The notes: generated by a model from the sequence alone, not told the origin. 64,000 bases of DNA from Plasmodiophora brassicae (GCA_039704465.1 JASFAU010000004.1:1364001-1428000), one strand, 5' to 3'. Shown: positions 21,141 to 33,902, counted from the first letter of the stretch. Translations and numbers: made by a program.

Positions 21141-22481
21141 CTACGGCCGTGCCGTTGTTGCTATTGCCCGCGCCGCCTGGATCACCTCGTCGACGTCGAC
21201 GACCATGGGGGTATCGGCGGTTCCCGACCGCGCAACGACGCGTTCGTACCTGGCGCCGAGGGCGATCACGGTCTGGTGGTGGCATTCGTTATGGCTCCCG
21301 TCCGCCATGTTCGATGTGGGCGGCTGGATTTCGATCACGGCGACGCGGGCGGCATCGGCGAAGACGACGTTGGAGATCCCGGCGCCATGTGGCGCAACGA
21401 TCAGATCGGCAACGTAATGCTTCCGGACGGCATCGTCCATGCTCTCGCTCGGGCCGTAAACGACAATGTCGGCATCCGGGAACGTGTTCGCCAACGCCTT
21501 CACCAGGTCGTCGTGGTTGCTCAGCGACCTTGAACTGGATCGCTTCTGGACGACGATCCGCAACCTGGCATCGCGTTCGACGAGGTGTGCGCCGTTCCGG
21601 GCCGCCCATCGCTGTCGGAACACCCGGTTGAAGAATTGGACCGCGGGTGAACGCGCCTGCCCGCACCCGGTGGTGGCAGGCACGATCAGGCGCCGGGCGA
21701 ACCAGACGCGGTTCTCGTTGTACGAGATGACTCGCGACGGGTCGATACCGGCCAGGTCGAACAGGAAATTGCTGGCATCACCCATCGTGAACGCCAGGAT
21801 GCGAATCGATGGGTCGGCGATGACGTCGTCGTAGACCAGCGCCAGGCGCATGAACTGCTCCATGAAGAAGTGGTAGAACCCGTACCCCCAGACCTGTACG
21901 ATGGAGACGACGGTTCCAGATAGAAACTCACGTGGCCGGGACGCGTCCAAGTGCTTGATTGGATCGAAAGGCGGGTTGCCACCAAAGCAGCCGCCTGGCG
22001 TCCATTGAAAGTCGCAGTTGTAGACGTAGGCGCGCTCCTGCGCCACGAACGCGTTGTTCAGGACGGCGACAGCTCCAGGGAGGGACGTGCCCCTGATGTC
22101 GACGTAGTCGAAGTCAGGCCGTTGCGTGAAGACATGATCGGCGAGACCGGGCGGTGGGACACCGTCGATGATCACCGGGGGATGTTGCCGAATCTCGTCA
22201 GGGACGGCGAACGACTGAAGGGCGTCATCCGAATTGATAGGGCACCCCGGGGATGGAACCGCGTTATCAGTCCTCGACCTGGTGTTCATATTGGCCAGGC
22301 CGGCCGCCGCCTGCGTGCTTCGCTCTCTGTCGAAGGCGATGAGCAGAGCATGCCAGACGATTGTGATGACAACGATCATCCAGAGGAGCAGAAGCGCCGT
22401 CCTGAGCCGGACTGGCGCGCGAGGATGATGTGGCATTGGGGGGAGACCGATCTGGACCAGCAGGCCGCCGTCGCTTTTCAA
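21141..22481 (-). CDS. Type II membrane glycosyltransferase, GT61/DUF563-like
   Basis: Golgi or ER glycosyltransferase; the donor sugar cannot be told. Single exon, 446 residues. A short cytosolic tail precedes a signal anchor (LLLLWMIVVITIVWHALLIA, ~30-50), then a Ser/Pro stem and a luminal domain. The domain carries the family features VWGYGFYHFFMEQFMRL, a central YGPSESMDDAV and the signature LIVAPHGAGISNVVF, followed by VAVIEIQPP and a late YERV. These match the GT61 group that includes EOGT, plant xylosyltransferases and XYLT-like proteins. A second ATG 15 codons in is an equally good start. It is one of three Golgi-type transferases in this window. Confidence 0.8.
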   Translation of the reverse strand: MKSDGGLLVQIGLPPMPHHPRAPVRLRTALLLLWMIVVITIVWHALLIAFDRERSTQAAAGLANMNTRSRTDNAVPSPGCPINSDDALQSFAVPDEIRQHPPVIIDGVPPPGLADHVFTQRPDFDYVDIRGTSLPGAVAVLNNAFVAQERAYVYNCDFQWTPGGCFGGNPPFDPIKHLDASRPREFLSGTVVSIVQVWGYGFYHFFMEQFMRLALVYDDVIADPSIRILAFTMGDASNFLFDLAGIDPSRVISYNENRVWFARRLIVPATTGCGQARSPAVQFFNRVFRQRWAARNGAHLVERDARLRIVVQKRSSSRSLSNHDDLVKALANTFPDADIVVYGPSESMDDAVRKHYVADLIVAPHGAGISNVVFADAARVAVIEIQPPTSNMADGSHNECHHQTVIALGARYERVVARSGTADTPMVVDVDEVIQAARAIATTARP

Positions 22482-23340
22482 TCGTAATGGGGCTGCGCGT
22501 CACCCAGGCAGCACTGGAGGATCCGATGGAAGTTACACTGCAAGGCGGCGCCTGCTATCAGATTCCAGACGCGCACAATGTGAAACAATGTGCGGAATAG
22601 CCGAATAGGGCACACCACGTCCAATTCGCACACCCTTAAAAAACTCGACCCTCCCCTTCCCCCACTTTCCGACGTGCCTTTCGAACACATTCTTGTCCAG
22701 TGCCTTGGAGAGTAGGTCAGCCAGGTTCGTGTTACTCGGCACGTATTGAAGTCGTGCACGGGAGAAGTGGTACGGGTAGTCTTGAGCACGTCACGTCCTG
22801 AAATAGAGTAGCAGCGCTGTTGATTCGCGACACCCGCCTCATGCGGTGTGTACATCCACACTGCCGCACTTCCGCAGGAGCGCTCGGGGCGACGGTGTGT
22901 GCTTGAAGCTGTCTGACCTACCCAGGGTGTCGTCCTCGTATAGGCCAACCAGGCAGAGTACGTCGAGAACCCAACGGAGAGTCATTGAGGATCGCGCAAG
23001 ACTTTCCCGTCCCGAGAGCGAGCGCTGATGGAAGACGTTCTGTGATTCGTATACAGCCTTAAGCGTCACCAGAATGAGGCCTGTACAGTGGCGCGTAATT
23101 CCAACTGTGGCGGTGTCTTCCGATCCCATTGACACAGCACATGTGTTGGGCATCTGAGAGATGCATGCCCAGGGCGCGGTGCACCCAGCGACCGCGTTTC
23201 CTTCGCCGTACCGACATGCCAACCAACAACGATCAGGCTGGCAAGTACCAGTGGACGAAACGCCTTCGTCCCTACCCATTCTCTGGACGTTCCACTCATA
23301 AAAACGGTCACCGGCATTCTGCCAGCCTGCACGCATGGAG
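22482..23340 (-). mobile_element. Copia-type retrotransposon remnant (RNase H end)
   Basis: A decayed Ty1/Copia polyprotein tail. The clearest piece is 22742-22533 on the minus strand: LQYVPSNTNLADLLSKALDK followed by NVFERHVGKWG. This is the C-terminal Copia RNase H pattern (VP-x-x-x-N-x-ADxLTKALxxxxF). Upstream, the frame is broken into overlapping pieces covering about 600 bp. No reverse transcriptase motif, LTR or primer-binding site was found, so this is an old fragment. It ends just before the ASPM start. Confidence 0.6.
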
Positions 23341-23539
23341 GAATGTCATCGCTGGGCCGAGTCTTGAGTGCTTGGCCGTTCGTCCTGCTTCCTGGCCTTG
23401 TCTGGCCGTTGGGCCGGGCTGGGGGGAAGGCCGAAGGGAAGATGGGGGCTCCCCCTCTGCTGACGCGCAGAATTCAGCGCGCCCGTCAGTTTGTTTTTGG
23501 GCGCGGCGGGCTGCCGGCGGCTCGTCCAGTTCGCCCAAG

Positions 23540-26500
23540 ATGGGAGAGGGCGTCGCAGCCTATGCCGTCGACGTGGGCGCGGCGGAGGCGCCTCCCCCCG
23601 AAACCGACGCCATCATGGACGCCGCGGGTGCATGCCTGCGGCTGGAAGGGTTTGCTCCCCCAACGTTTGTGGAATTTGGCCGTGTTCGCGTACGGGAGAC
23701 CCACTGCGATGTGATGTGCGTGCCACTGTTCTGATCGCTTGGTGGTAGGTTGGTACGTCGTCACGTAAATCGTTGACCATTGTCAATCCTGGTCGATCTG
23801 CTCTGAGCGTCGTTATTGACCCGATTGCCGATCCCGCGTTCCAACTGGATCGCACCGTCCTTGACGTTGCTGAATGTGGAGGCCGTGCCGACGTCTTTAT
23901 CACCTGGTCGCCGACAGAGGGAAACCCGGATGGCAAGAACGTGCGCGTGTCGCTCTCGTTACGATCGAATTCCCGTCAGAAATTCAAAGTTGTCCTAACT
24001 GGTGCTTCTGTTCGGGGATCACACGATCCGAGACGAGGCACGCGTCCTCGGCGTAAATGGAATTCGACCAAGGCTAAACCATCGAGGAACAACTTTGTCG
24101 ATGAGAACGTTGATGACAACAGCGTCGTCGCGACCGAACCCGTCATGTCGACTGGGAAAGGAGTTGCGTGGACGGCTGATTTAGAAGCCCCATTGTCGAG
24201 ACGGCTCCCTGATCCAGCCACAGACGTGCGTTGGAAAACTTGTGAGGGCGCTTCGGGACATCCTGTGACAAGCGTCCCTACAAGTGTGGCTGTTGAAGGT
24301 GCTGGTGAAACGAAAAAGACAGACGAAGGCGAGGGCGATGGCGCTAACGTTGATTCGACCAAGACTCTTGGTAATGAGGTTGCGTCAGTTGCATGGAGTT
24401 CCAATGTACCATGCGACATTTCGGTCGCCGAGCTGCAGCCAAGCAACACTCATCTCTTCGCAAACGAAGGCGACGAACACGATGTATCTGATATGGTGCC
24501 TGGGCCTGATGTCAAAAATAATTCGCCTGGCGACTCTCAAGCAGATGGAACGATTCATGCAGGCACCGACGAAATTGAAACCGGCATTGCTACGATCAAA
24601 GGCAGGTCGGTAGCGTGGACATCAGAACACCCTTCAGAAGCCTCCGCTACTTCTCAGCAACCGAATCGGTCCTCCGCTCTCGTTCAGCGACGTGGGCACA
24701 CACCCAAAACCGAGACCAATGGCGCGGACACGAGCGAAAGAAATGCCACTGGATCCGGCACTTGTGCAGCCAAAGGCAGGGTGATAGCATGGACAGCAGA
24801 CCTGGATTCAGGTGCATCGATTCCCTCTCAGCAACCAAAGCGGGCTCCAACTGTCGGTCAGAAACGTGGCCATCCATCTTCCCGGACGGCAACGGCCCAA
24901 CGTTCAGACACATCCGGAACGCGTTCCCGCAAAGCCCATGTCTCGAAAGCGATGGACCAAGTTGATGAAGGCAAGGCGCCGGTCTCGACTGCTACTGTCA
25001 CAAAGCATCGTAGTCGCGTTAGCTCCGCAATCACTCGCGTGAAACATGGGCAACAGTCGGGTTATCACAGGCAACTTGCGTATGACGAGCAGTGGATGGA
25101 AAAGCAAACAACTGGATTTGTTGCCTGGGTCAACTTCGTGTTCAAGCAGAGGGAGTTCCCGGAGTCGTTCATCAGCGGTATGACGTTATGCGCATGTGAG
25201 ATATTTGGCGCTGACAGGTTGCGTAGAGCGCGAAACGAGTACCACGTTCACTACGGCCGCTGAACGTCGTGCTCATGCGCATCTGTTGCAGCGTGCGTTC
25301 TACTTTTATCGGTCACATCCCGTTCAGACCATTATCAGCAGACTGGAAAAGGCTGTATCAGAAGGCCAGCTGCGTATTCGGGATGACATCCAGATGCTAA
25401 ACGATCTTGGGCTGCGGGATCGTTTTGTGGGTATCCTGTCATCGTACCATAATGCATGGCTGCGGCTGGCGCTTGAAACAGGCATGCTTTACTTCGTTTC
25501 GCTGGCGACAACCTATTACTGACACGTCTTTCAACCAGTGTACGGTGAATTTCTAGCCAAGTCTATGTGCCTAAGGCATTTCATTCAAACGCGGCTCCTG
25601 TCAAACGCTGAAATCGATCGAGAGCATGCGTACATGTACACTCCGCAAGGCCAACCCTTCTTCACCGAAGCTCATCAACCTGCAATGCGCTCTTTCGTCC
25701 TGAAAAAGTTTTTACAATTGGTTCTGTTTCTCGACATGGCGAAGACCCAGAGTAAGGACAACCTGTCGCTGTGCCCGGAGAAGCTAACATGCATGTGCAG
25801 ACGTATTTCCTGTGTCGCCGCGGCTGTTCAATACCACCGGAACAATCAAGTCAACCAAAGCGGTTCTGTTCGAATTTTCTGCTGTGTTCATGGCCGGCAT
25901 GGGTGATTTCGCCAGGGCGATTTTTCTGTCTTGTGGCTACGAGTGTGCGGCGTCGCAGTCGCCTTTGGACGAATTCGACTTTTCCGTCAAGGATTTGGGG
26001 AACGATTTTCGTGATGGTGTGCGCCTGTGTGCTTTAGCGGATCGACCCGAACTATTTAAAAAGGTATTTGTATCGCGAAACACTGCCGTTTCTCTGCCTG
26101 AGCCGCCAGACAGGTTCTACTGCCTGCCGTGAATACGACACGGAAGAAGCATAATGTTGGGCTTGCAATGCAAGCCTTTTTCGATCAAGGCATTTCTCTG
26201 AACTCGGTAAGTGTGTTCGAAATGGTGATGTCTCGTGAAGGCGATTAAGTAACGAACATCAGTGTCCGGCCGATGAAATCGTATCAGGAAACCGCGAACA
26301 CACCCTTGACCTTCTTTGGAGAGTGGCGATACAGCTCCGGATTCCTGTCCTTGTTGACGCTGCGACATTGTTCTGGGAGTCGCGGTTAATCGAACGTGAT
26401 CTGACGAAGGATCGTTTGTCCGCGAAGGCAAATTTGGGCTCACCACCGATCATGTACCCTAATTGTCCTCAGTTGCAGGTAGGCGTGCTGCACAAGTGTC

Positions 26501-29500
26501 GTATTTGCTGTGCTGACGCTGTGCTTTTGTAATAGTGTATTCTGCGATGGTGTATGGCAATCTGCGCTCATTACGACGTACCAATATTCAACTTCACTTC
26601 GTCATTCGCTGACGGACGCGCGTTTGCCTTTCTTATTCACTACTATTACCCGCAACTTGTCAGACGAGAAGATATCCGAGGTGCACGACCGGCCCATGAT
26701 GACACTGTGCTTGGAGAGTCTGCCGATCGGCTTAGCAATGATATGCCATGGGCGGACTTTATCGATGTTTCATTGCCGTTCGAGGGCAGCTCGGTAAGCC
26801 TTGAAGCCGAGCGCTCTAACTTCCGCCTCGTTTCATCTGCCGTGAAGGAGCTAGGATGTATCCCTATGCTTGTTCCGATTCCTGGTCTGGGTCTCGTGTT
26901 GTAGATCAGACACTCGCAGGCCTGATTGCTGTCGTACAGGATCAAACTCGTTTCGCTCTGCCCCGGACGAGAAAGTGGTTGTCATCTTCTTGTCTTACCT
27001 GTCTGCAAGACTTGTCACTCTCAGCCAAGAAGCGCATGCGGCCCGGAAAATTCAAAAAGCATGGCGCGCCCTGCGAATTTCCAGAATGACATCACGGTTC
27101 TATGGCTCTGCTGTTGTTGTTCAAGCTGGCCTGCATACGGTGAGCTCTTTATCTCCCCGTATCATCCGTCGGTTACTAATATGTCCTACAAGGTCCTACT
27201 GGGCAGAATACAAGCCGCTCGTCATATCATAATGGCCGCCATGAAGTCGTACTCACTCTTGGTTGGTGCCAGAGCATGCTGCAACGCGACTGTGACATTG
27301 GGGGCTGTGCTCGCGAATTACAGACCATGCCGTACGTGTGTCAGCCACTGTAGATCTGGTCCCATCGTGTGTTAACCATGTGGGCAGGGGATATTCAAAA
27401 GCACATGGCGGTAAGAACGTTGCAGGCGAGCTTATTGTCGTCTTCGTTTGCTGTACATGTCAAACGCTGTATTGCGCAACGACGATTTATTTCGGTTCAT
27501 CGCATTCAACGAGCTTGGAGGGGCTACCGGGCGCGTGCAACAGCGTGCCGCTCGATTCAGGCGTTCGTCCGCGCCTGGCAGTTCGAGGTCCATCACAAGG
27601 ACCTTGACCGACTGCGTCAGGCACGGGCGTTGTCTGTTATTGGCCGTTCTGTCCGCACGTTCCTTGAGACGATTCGTACGCGTCGGTTACTTGCTTGCAT
27701 TGCTCTCCAATCTTGTGTGTCTTCCCATTCTTCAGTCGTGCTCGCCACGCGTCTGTCACAGCTCCGTTACCGTTGCCGGGTGCACACGGTACAGCGGGCG
27801 ATTCGACGTTATTTGAACACGCTTCGCTGTCGGCGCTTGCAATCAGCACTTGCCCTCCAGGCCGCCTTTTCCTCTCGCCATTACGTACATGGCCATCGTC
27901 GACTGTGGGCTTCACGGCTATGCCGGGCGGTTTCTGTAATTCATGCTCGTGGTCGATTGTACCTGGAAGCTGTGAGGATGCGCCGTCTTCTTTCATGTCA
28001 GCTCATTCAATCCGGCATTCGTTCGTATGCGACGAACCGTACCTTCACGTGCGTTGTGACCTTCATGAGACATCGTTATATTGTTATCTCGCAGAGACGC
28101 GCACGACATTTCGTCCATCTGGTTCGTCATCGCCGGAGCGAGGCGTGCAGAACCCTTCAGGCGACGTTAACGACTTTGCTTGTACGACAATTTGCCGTTC
28201 ACCAGGTCGACCGTCGTTACAAACGGCAAATCGCTCATGTACAACACCGCGCTCGCCTCTTCATTGCCATGTGCCGGACACGTCGTTGGAGTGCCTGTGA
28301 ATCGCTTCAGGCTTCATTCAAGACGGTTCAGGCTTCGGGGTCGTTTTCGACTCTGTCTGCTCGTCGCCATGCTCGCGCAGTTACAACTTTGCAGAGGCAT
28401 GTTCGTGCTTGGCGGCATCGAGCGTGGGAGCGCCGTCTAACCGCATCCACGACTCTTCAGGCAGGGCTTGCCGCCGTGCATGAAACGTGGAGGGCCGCTC
28501 GCCTGCTCCAACTTAGGAAACAGGTTTCCGCGAGGAGTGTCGTGCGTGCCATGGTGTCGTTTGCTCAGGCACGGAGCCTGCGAAAACTGAATGCGTCCCT
28601 TGTTCTCCAGTCCTCCCTCCGTGCTTTATCGACTGCTCGGATGTCTACTCGGCTTGCTTCCCTTCGCCAGATGATGTTTGCTGTTGCTATACAGCGACGC
28701 GCTCGAGTTGTTATCGAACAGCGCAGACGTCGACGGTGCATGGCATGCATTGCTCTTCAGTCTGCATTCGGGGCGCTTCGTTTCTCGAGAACAGCACATC
28801 AGCAATTGTCTCACCGTCGTTTACGACATATTCTCGTCTGTCAGCGTGCAGCGGCCCGTTTCGTTTGCCGTGCGCACGATCGTCGACTATCCGCTTGTAT
28901 GTCGTTGCAAAGCGCGTTCCGATCAATGCGTTTCGTCTCCTGCATGCTGCGGCGCGTAAATCTGCGATCGACAATCTGTGCACGTCGTATCCAGGAGAGA
29001 GCTCGTCTGTTCATTGCTAGATGCAACGAGCGTCGAATCTCCTCCGCTTCGACTTTGCAAGGCGCTTTCCGATCTCTTGAAGGCGCACAGACGTTCTCTC
29101 GGTTGAACGAAATGCGCATGCACCGCAGTATAATCCTGATGCAACGGTGCATTAGGCGCCACCTTTGCAGAGTTCGAACTCGACGCTCGAACGCTGTGTC
29201 CGTCGTTGAAGACGCCATCGAAACGTATCTCTGCATTCGCAATGCGAAAGTTTTGGTCAGCCTACGTCGCAGTCGGGCTGCAAGGATCCTTTGCGATGCT
29301 CTTCGTCGATTTGTTTTCGCATCTCAGCAGCGCCGACTGCAAGCCAGCATTGCTCTCCAAGCGACGCTCAGCTCTGCTATTCATGCTCGCCGATGTGCCA
29401 TGCTCCTCACTGCGAAGCATCACCGCGCATCTGCAGTGCTCTGCCGCTTCTTCAGGCGCTGTCGTGCGCGGCGTCGTCTGATGGCCGCGTCCATTGCCCA

Positions 29501-30649
29501 GGCTGGGCTGAATGCATGGCTTGTGCCCAACTGGTGCCAGAAACGACTGGCGTTCCGTCGCAGTAGTGCCATCGCTCTTATCGGTCAGAGGTGCGTTCGT
29601 GCCGCCCAACTCCGGCGACGGGTGTCATCCGGTTTGTCTCTTGTCCAAGCGGCCATGTCTACATTCATCGCTATGAAGAACGCTCGGCTGGCGCTCGCTT
29701 CGCTGATATGTATCCAGTCGGCAATGCGAACGGCGGCTGCCGTTCAGGGATTCTCGGCAACCGTTCGCGCTATTGTTCGCGTGCAGTCCAGGTGGCGAGG
29801 TCTTCGTGAGCGGCGCCGTGCGACCGCGAAAGTTGCCGCCGCTCGTCAGCGCATCGAAGACGCAGCATCCAGATGGACAATCGAACTGACGGTCGGGTAT
29901 CGCACCCGAGCCGCCCTCGATATTCTGCTTAGGTAGGTCACGAACCTGCTTGCGTCGTTATGCAAGGTTGCTGACGTGTCGGTTTTCGTTAGTGGTTCCA
30001 AGTTGTCCGCCGTCATGCATGCTTGCCGAACTCTGGAGGTCACCACGCGAACGCTGGCCGGGTGTGCCGACGATACTGTCCAGAATGATGCGGTTCCTGT
30101 ACTGTACGCGCTGATGCAATCGCTGAACCGGAGCAAGCCGCACCTGGAGTTGTTGCAGTGTGCGCTCAACATTCTCGGTGGGAACCTACTAGGCATCTGT
30201 TCGTATCTCTGCTGGACGCGCGCTGAACCGTCTGTTCTGTCAGTGAACCTGTCCAATAACGCGTCAACTACAGCGGCCGTGTACCAGGCGGACGCCTGCG
30301 TCGACGTTATGCTAGAGTTACTGCAGACGCAACGGGACAACGCCGAACTGTTTATCAAAGCAACCCAGCTGCTGTCTAGAGGTGGTCTGGGTTTAAATTT
30401 CGGTGCATCGCCACGTGTCATGACACTGTGTTAGGCTGCTGCTCCACGGCACCGGGATTCGCCCGTCGGCTCCAGTCTGGCAGCAAACGCCTGTCGTCAA
30501 TCCATGGGATTCTCTCGCGTAAACTGGAGATGCAAGTCCGATATCAGCCGTCATCGAGGGTCGCCGCCAAGCAGACAGCAGCACTGAGGCGCTCCGTTGA
30601 AAGCATTGAGGAGTTGCTGCGTCTGGTGAACGATCCACCGAGAGAGTAG
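23540..30649 (+). CDS. ASPM: ASPM (abnormal spindle) homologue
   Basis: Spindle-pole and microtubule minus-end organiser. Thirteen exons: 23540-23689, 23749-25177, 25218 or 25227-25481, 25539-25751, 25801-26063, 26114-26206, 26263-26478, 26536-26884, 26940-27139, 27193-27331, 27388-29932, 29993-30381, 30435-30649. The product has about 2150 residues. An N-terminal ASH domain (FVEFGRVRVGTSSRKSLTIV) and a long disordered region precede calponin-homology domains (SPLDEFDFSVKDL; FTSSFADGRAFAFLIHYYYP). A very large degenerate IQ-repeat array and an ARM-like C-terminus (ADACVDVMLELLQ ... FARRLQSGSKRLSSIHGILS) follow. This order is diagnostic of ASPM. One intron appears to be GC-AG. The protein is shorter than the vertebrate one but has all its modules. 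Confidence 0.95.
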
Positions 30650-30814
30650 ACGTCGCAAGGTTCCTTCATTGTGCTGGAAGGCATTTCTAAGTAAAATGCA
30701 TATCTACCAGTTGTCCTGTTGCACCATCGGCCGCATGTCTTGCGACTCCACATTGGGGAGAGAGGGTTACGGAACCACGATGAAGGCGTCCAGAAATAGC
30801 TGAGGGGCGTCGTT

Positions 30815-32032
30815 GTGATGGAGAAGCCATGGGCGGGACGCTGGTTGACATCTGCCCGACGGACGCTCCCTCAGGCGGTCGCTGTCCTGGTTGCACTCGA
30901 GATCGTATCCATCGTGCTCGTCGGAAACCACATCCAGACCGGGTTCATTGCGCTGCGGGCGCGCCTCTGGAACCGATCGGCGAGGAGCCCGCATCTAGAG
31001 TATTCGCCGACGGATACGCTTGTTCGAATATGGGAGCGCGATGCTGCGTCGTCGTCGTCGTACCTGGAATGGGCGTCACGAGGTGGACTGCAACAACAGC
31101 AGCCGAAGGTGCTCGTGTTGACGCCAATGAAGGATTCCGAGAAGGACCTGCTTCGGTATTTCGCCCTGCTTGATCGACTAACCTACCCGAAGCACCTGAT
31201 GTCTCTGGGCATTCTCGAGGGTGATAGCACGGACGCGACGTTCGCAAGGCTGATGGATATCCTGGCGAAATTGCACGCCGATCGGACCTACCGGCGACTG
31301 ACTCTGATCAAGAAGAACATGCAGAATGGGAACCGCGCCCTGAACGGACACGAAAGGCACTCTTACGACCGACAAGGGCAGCGCCGATCGGTTCAGGCGA
31401 AATGCCGAAACCATCTGCAGAGGACGGCGTTACGGGATGAGGACGTGATTCTGTGGCTGGATTCCGACCTGAAGCAATACCCAGCGGACCTGATCGAGAC
31501 GATGCTGGCAACAGGCGCTCGTATTGTGGCTGCTAACTGCATACAACCTTCTGGGAAGTGCTACGACAGGAACAACTGGCGAGAAACGGCGTCCTCGCTG
31601 GTTGTGAAGTCGCAACTGTCAGCCGACGCCCTCTTATTCGAAGGCTATAACAGCAAGATGCGGACGTATCGCGAGTCGCTATGCGACATTGGTACGCGTA
31701 TGCAGGACAAACACCTCTTGCTGAGATCTGACGCCCAGCATTCCCGCAGATGATGCTGACGTGGGCGATCTCGTCGCACTAGATGGGGTTGGGGGGACGG
31801 CCCTCATGGTCGAGGCGGACCTGGTCCGCGAGGGCCTGTTCTTCCCAACCTTCCCGTACAAGCACGCCATCGAGACAGAGGTCGGGTTCCGGGTCGCAAC
31901 TGAACCGCCGCGCTGCTGACCACGACACGTTCATAGGGAATTGCACAAGTAGCGAAGTCGATGGGCGTTGAAGTCGTCGGTTTACGAACGCTGAAGGTCG
32001 CCCAAACGCGATATGGAACCAGACGCACCTAA
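30815..32032 (+). CDS. Mannan polymerase-type mannosyltransferase (Anp1/Mnn9/Van1, GT62)
   Basis: Golgi alpha-mannosyltransferase that in yeasts builds the N-glycan mannan backbone. Exons 30815-31691, 31750-31880 and 31937-32032 give 367 residues. There is a short cytosolic tail, a signal anchor (AVAVLVALEIVSIVLVG), a stem, then the GT62 core: VLVLTPMKDSEKDLLRYFAL, LTYPKHLMSLGILEGDSTD, RRSVQAKCRNHLQ, the metal-binding DVILWLDSDL, and GKCYDRNNWRET. The end, FPYKHAIETEGIAQVAKSMG, matches the conserved H-x-x-ETEG motif and confirms both introns. This family is best known in fungi, but its presence beside ciliary genes here argues against a simple fungal assignment. Confidence 0.9.
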
Positions 32033-32141
32033 CTTTCGCTTCGGTCCAGGTATTCCACGAAGCAGACTAGCGATGCACGTCATCCAGGAGTAATATTGTA
32101 AAGAATGTAAACCTGGGGTGTATTGGCCAGCCTGGAAGGAG

Positions 32142-33902
32142 TTATTCTTCCTTACCCTGAGCCTTGGACTTTTGTGGCAGAACTCGCTTGAAGATTATGA
32201 TGACGACCCAGACCGTGGTAATAACGGCGGTGACGCATCCAATAACTTTAAGAGCAGCCTACACAGAGGTGATGAGAACGGACGGTCACTGACAGTGGCC
32301 GAACAACCAACCGTCGGAGTAAGCGTGAAGTTCTGGACGAATTGCTACGCAAGATACGGCAATCAGATTCAGGGGACCGCACATCAAGAAGCGCGCAAAG
32401 TACCCGAAGAACGTATGCGGGATTGTAGACGCTTGGACCGACGAACTTTCGACGCGCTAGTTAGACGTGTACACACACCGATATGGCCTCGTTGCCATAC
32501 CTCGATCTTATTGTCCGCGACGTCTTTGAGGAACTTCGTGATGCTCTCAGCAGTAGCAAGGGTGCCATCCTTGGCCGGCCAGTGTCGTTCAGAGTTATAG
32601 TCATAGACAACCATCGCGGGTTTCTGTGAACGGCGTGTCAACAGAGTGCAAGACAAGACAATCAAGCGATGAGCAACTACCTTCCCGTCAATGTTGAACT
32701 GCTTCTGCAACCAGTGGTTCCAGCGGGTGGAATCGATCCAGGAGAAGACAAGTTGCCCATCGTGGCTAACCGCGACGTCATGAAGTTTCTTCTTCATGTC
32801 GGCGAAGCCCTGCAACCCGTCACGACCAGACGCTTGCGGATATCGTGGCAGTAACCGTATATACCTTGTCCGTTGGATCAAGAGCTGCCATGACGAGCCG
32901 CACTGGTTGGGTGACAAGCTCGCGGAAATTCTGTAGACCAAGCTCTGACAGGTATGGGCGCTTGTTCCCATCTACCCAGGCAACCAGATCGGCGAGAGCT
33001 GAACTGGGATCCACAGGAGTTGAGATGTCTTTCGCACCCAACATGACTCTTGTCATCAACGCAGGATGTTGGTTCTGTGGAAAACGCGTGCGCTGAGTGT
33101 GTCGTCCAACGCAGACATCAGATGCCCATGTACGGATTCGGAGCTGAAGAACGACAGGTTCCGTGCTTGGAACTGGCGGGCGACTTTCGTAAACAGTTTG
33201 TACGCGGGACTCGCGATATCGCCACTGTAAACGAAATACGGATCCGACGCATGAGAGCTTGACAGGGCTACAGCCGGTTCCGGTCAGCAAGTCCATTCTC
33301 TCTGCAATTGGGGAAAGGAACCTTTAAGCGGTTGAACAGCAGGTTTGCTCATGGTTTTCGCAAACTCGACTAAATCATCCTTGCCACGGCCGTGCTGATA
33401 CTCGGACGCGCTGCCATCACGGAAGCTGGTGTGGAGCGGACGTCACAACCGGGGGAACAAGCCTGTATACAGCCTGCAACCTACAATTTGATCGTAGGGT
33501 AACCTTGGATATTCTAAACGTTAACCATCAGGGGCGAAACGCGCGTCCGATCCAGTTGGCATCGACGACGTACGTATTCTTTGGCGAGGTCCTTCTCGAC
33601 CGTGCAATCCACTTTGCCGAACTTGACCTCGGTCTTGCCACGTAGCTGGGCGGCGGCCGCGTCCAACTCGGGCTCCAACTTCTTGCAGTGCCCGCCTGGC
33701 CGGAATACATCAGCCGCGCGCAAACCACACCGGCGCCGCCGATCGTACACCACGGCGCGTAGAAATCGACAATCCACCCGACGCCAGACGTCGCGTCCAG
33801 CACCAGCGGCTTGAAGTTATCCTTGGTCAGGACGGCGACCTCGCCGGCCGCCATGGCGACGACGGCGGCGACCGCGACGCCGACCAGCAACGGGCAGCGC
33901 AT
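32142..33902 (-). CDS. TMX3: Transmembrane protein disulfide isomerase, TMX3-like
   Basis: ER membrane thioredoxin-family oxidoreductase. Exons resolved: 33902-33749, 33695-33574, 33513-33485, 33425-33322, 33267-33134, 33074-32865, 32809-32681, 32623-32501 and the last 32258-32142; introns are 53-60 nt. A signal peptide precedes an a-type thioredoxin domain whose active site is FYAPWCGHCKKLEPEL, with the first cysteine pair split by intron 1. NIQGYPTIKFF with its cis-proline follows, then b-type domains. A C-terminal membrane helix (CVTAVITTVWVVIIIF) ends in a basic/acidic tail (KRVLPQKSKAQGKEE). TMX3 similarity runs along most of the length. The exon(s) between 32501 and 32258 could not be settled; an upstream ATG at 33935 is an alternative start. 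Confidence 0.88.
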
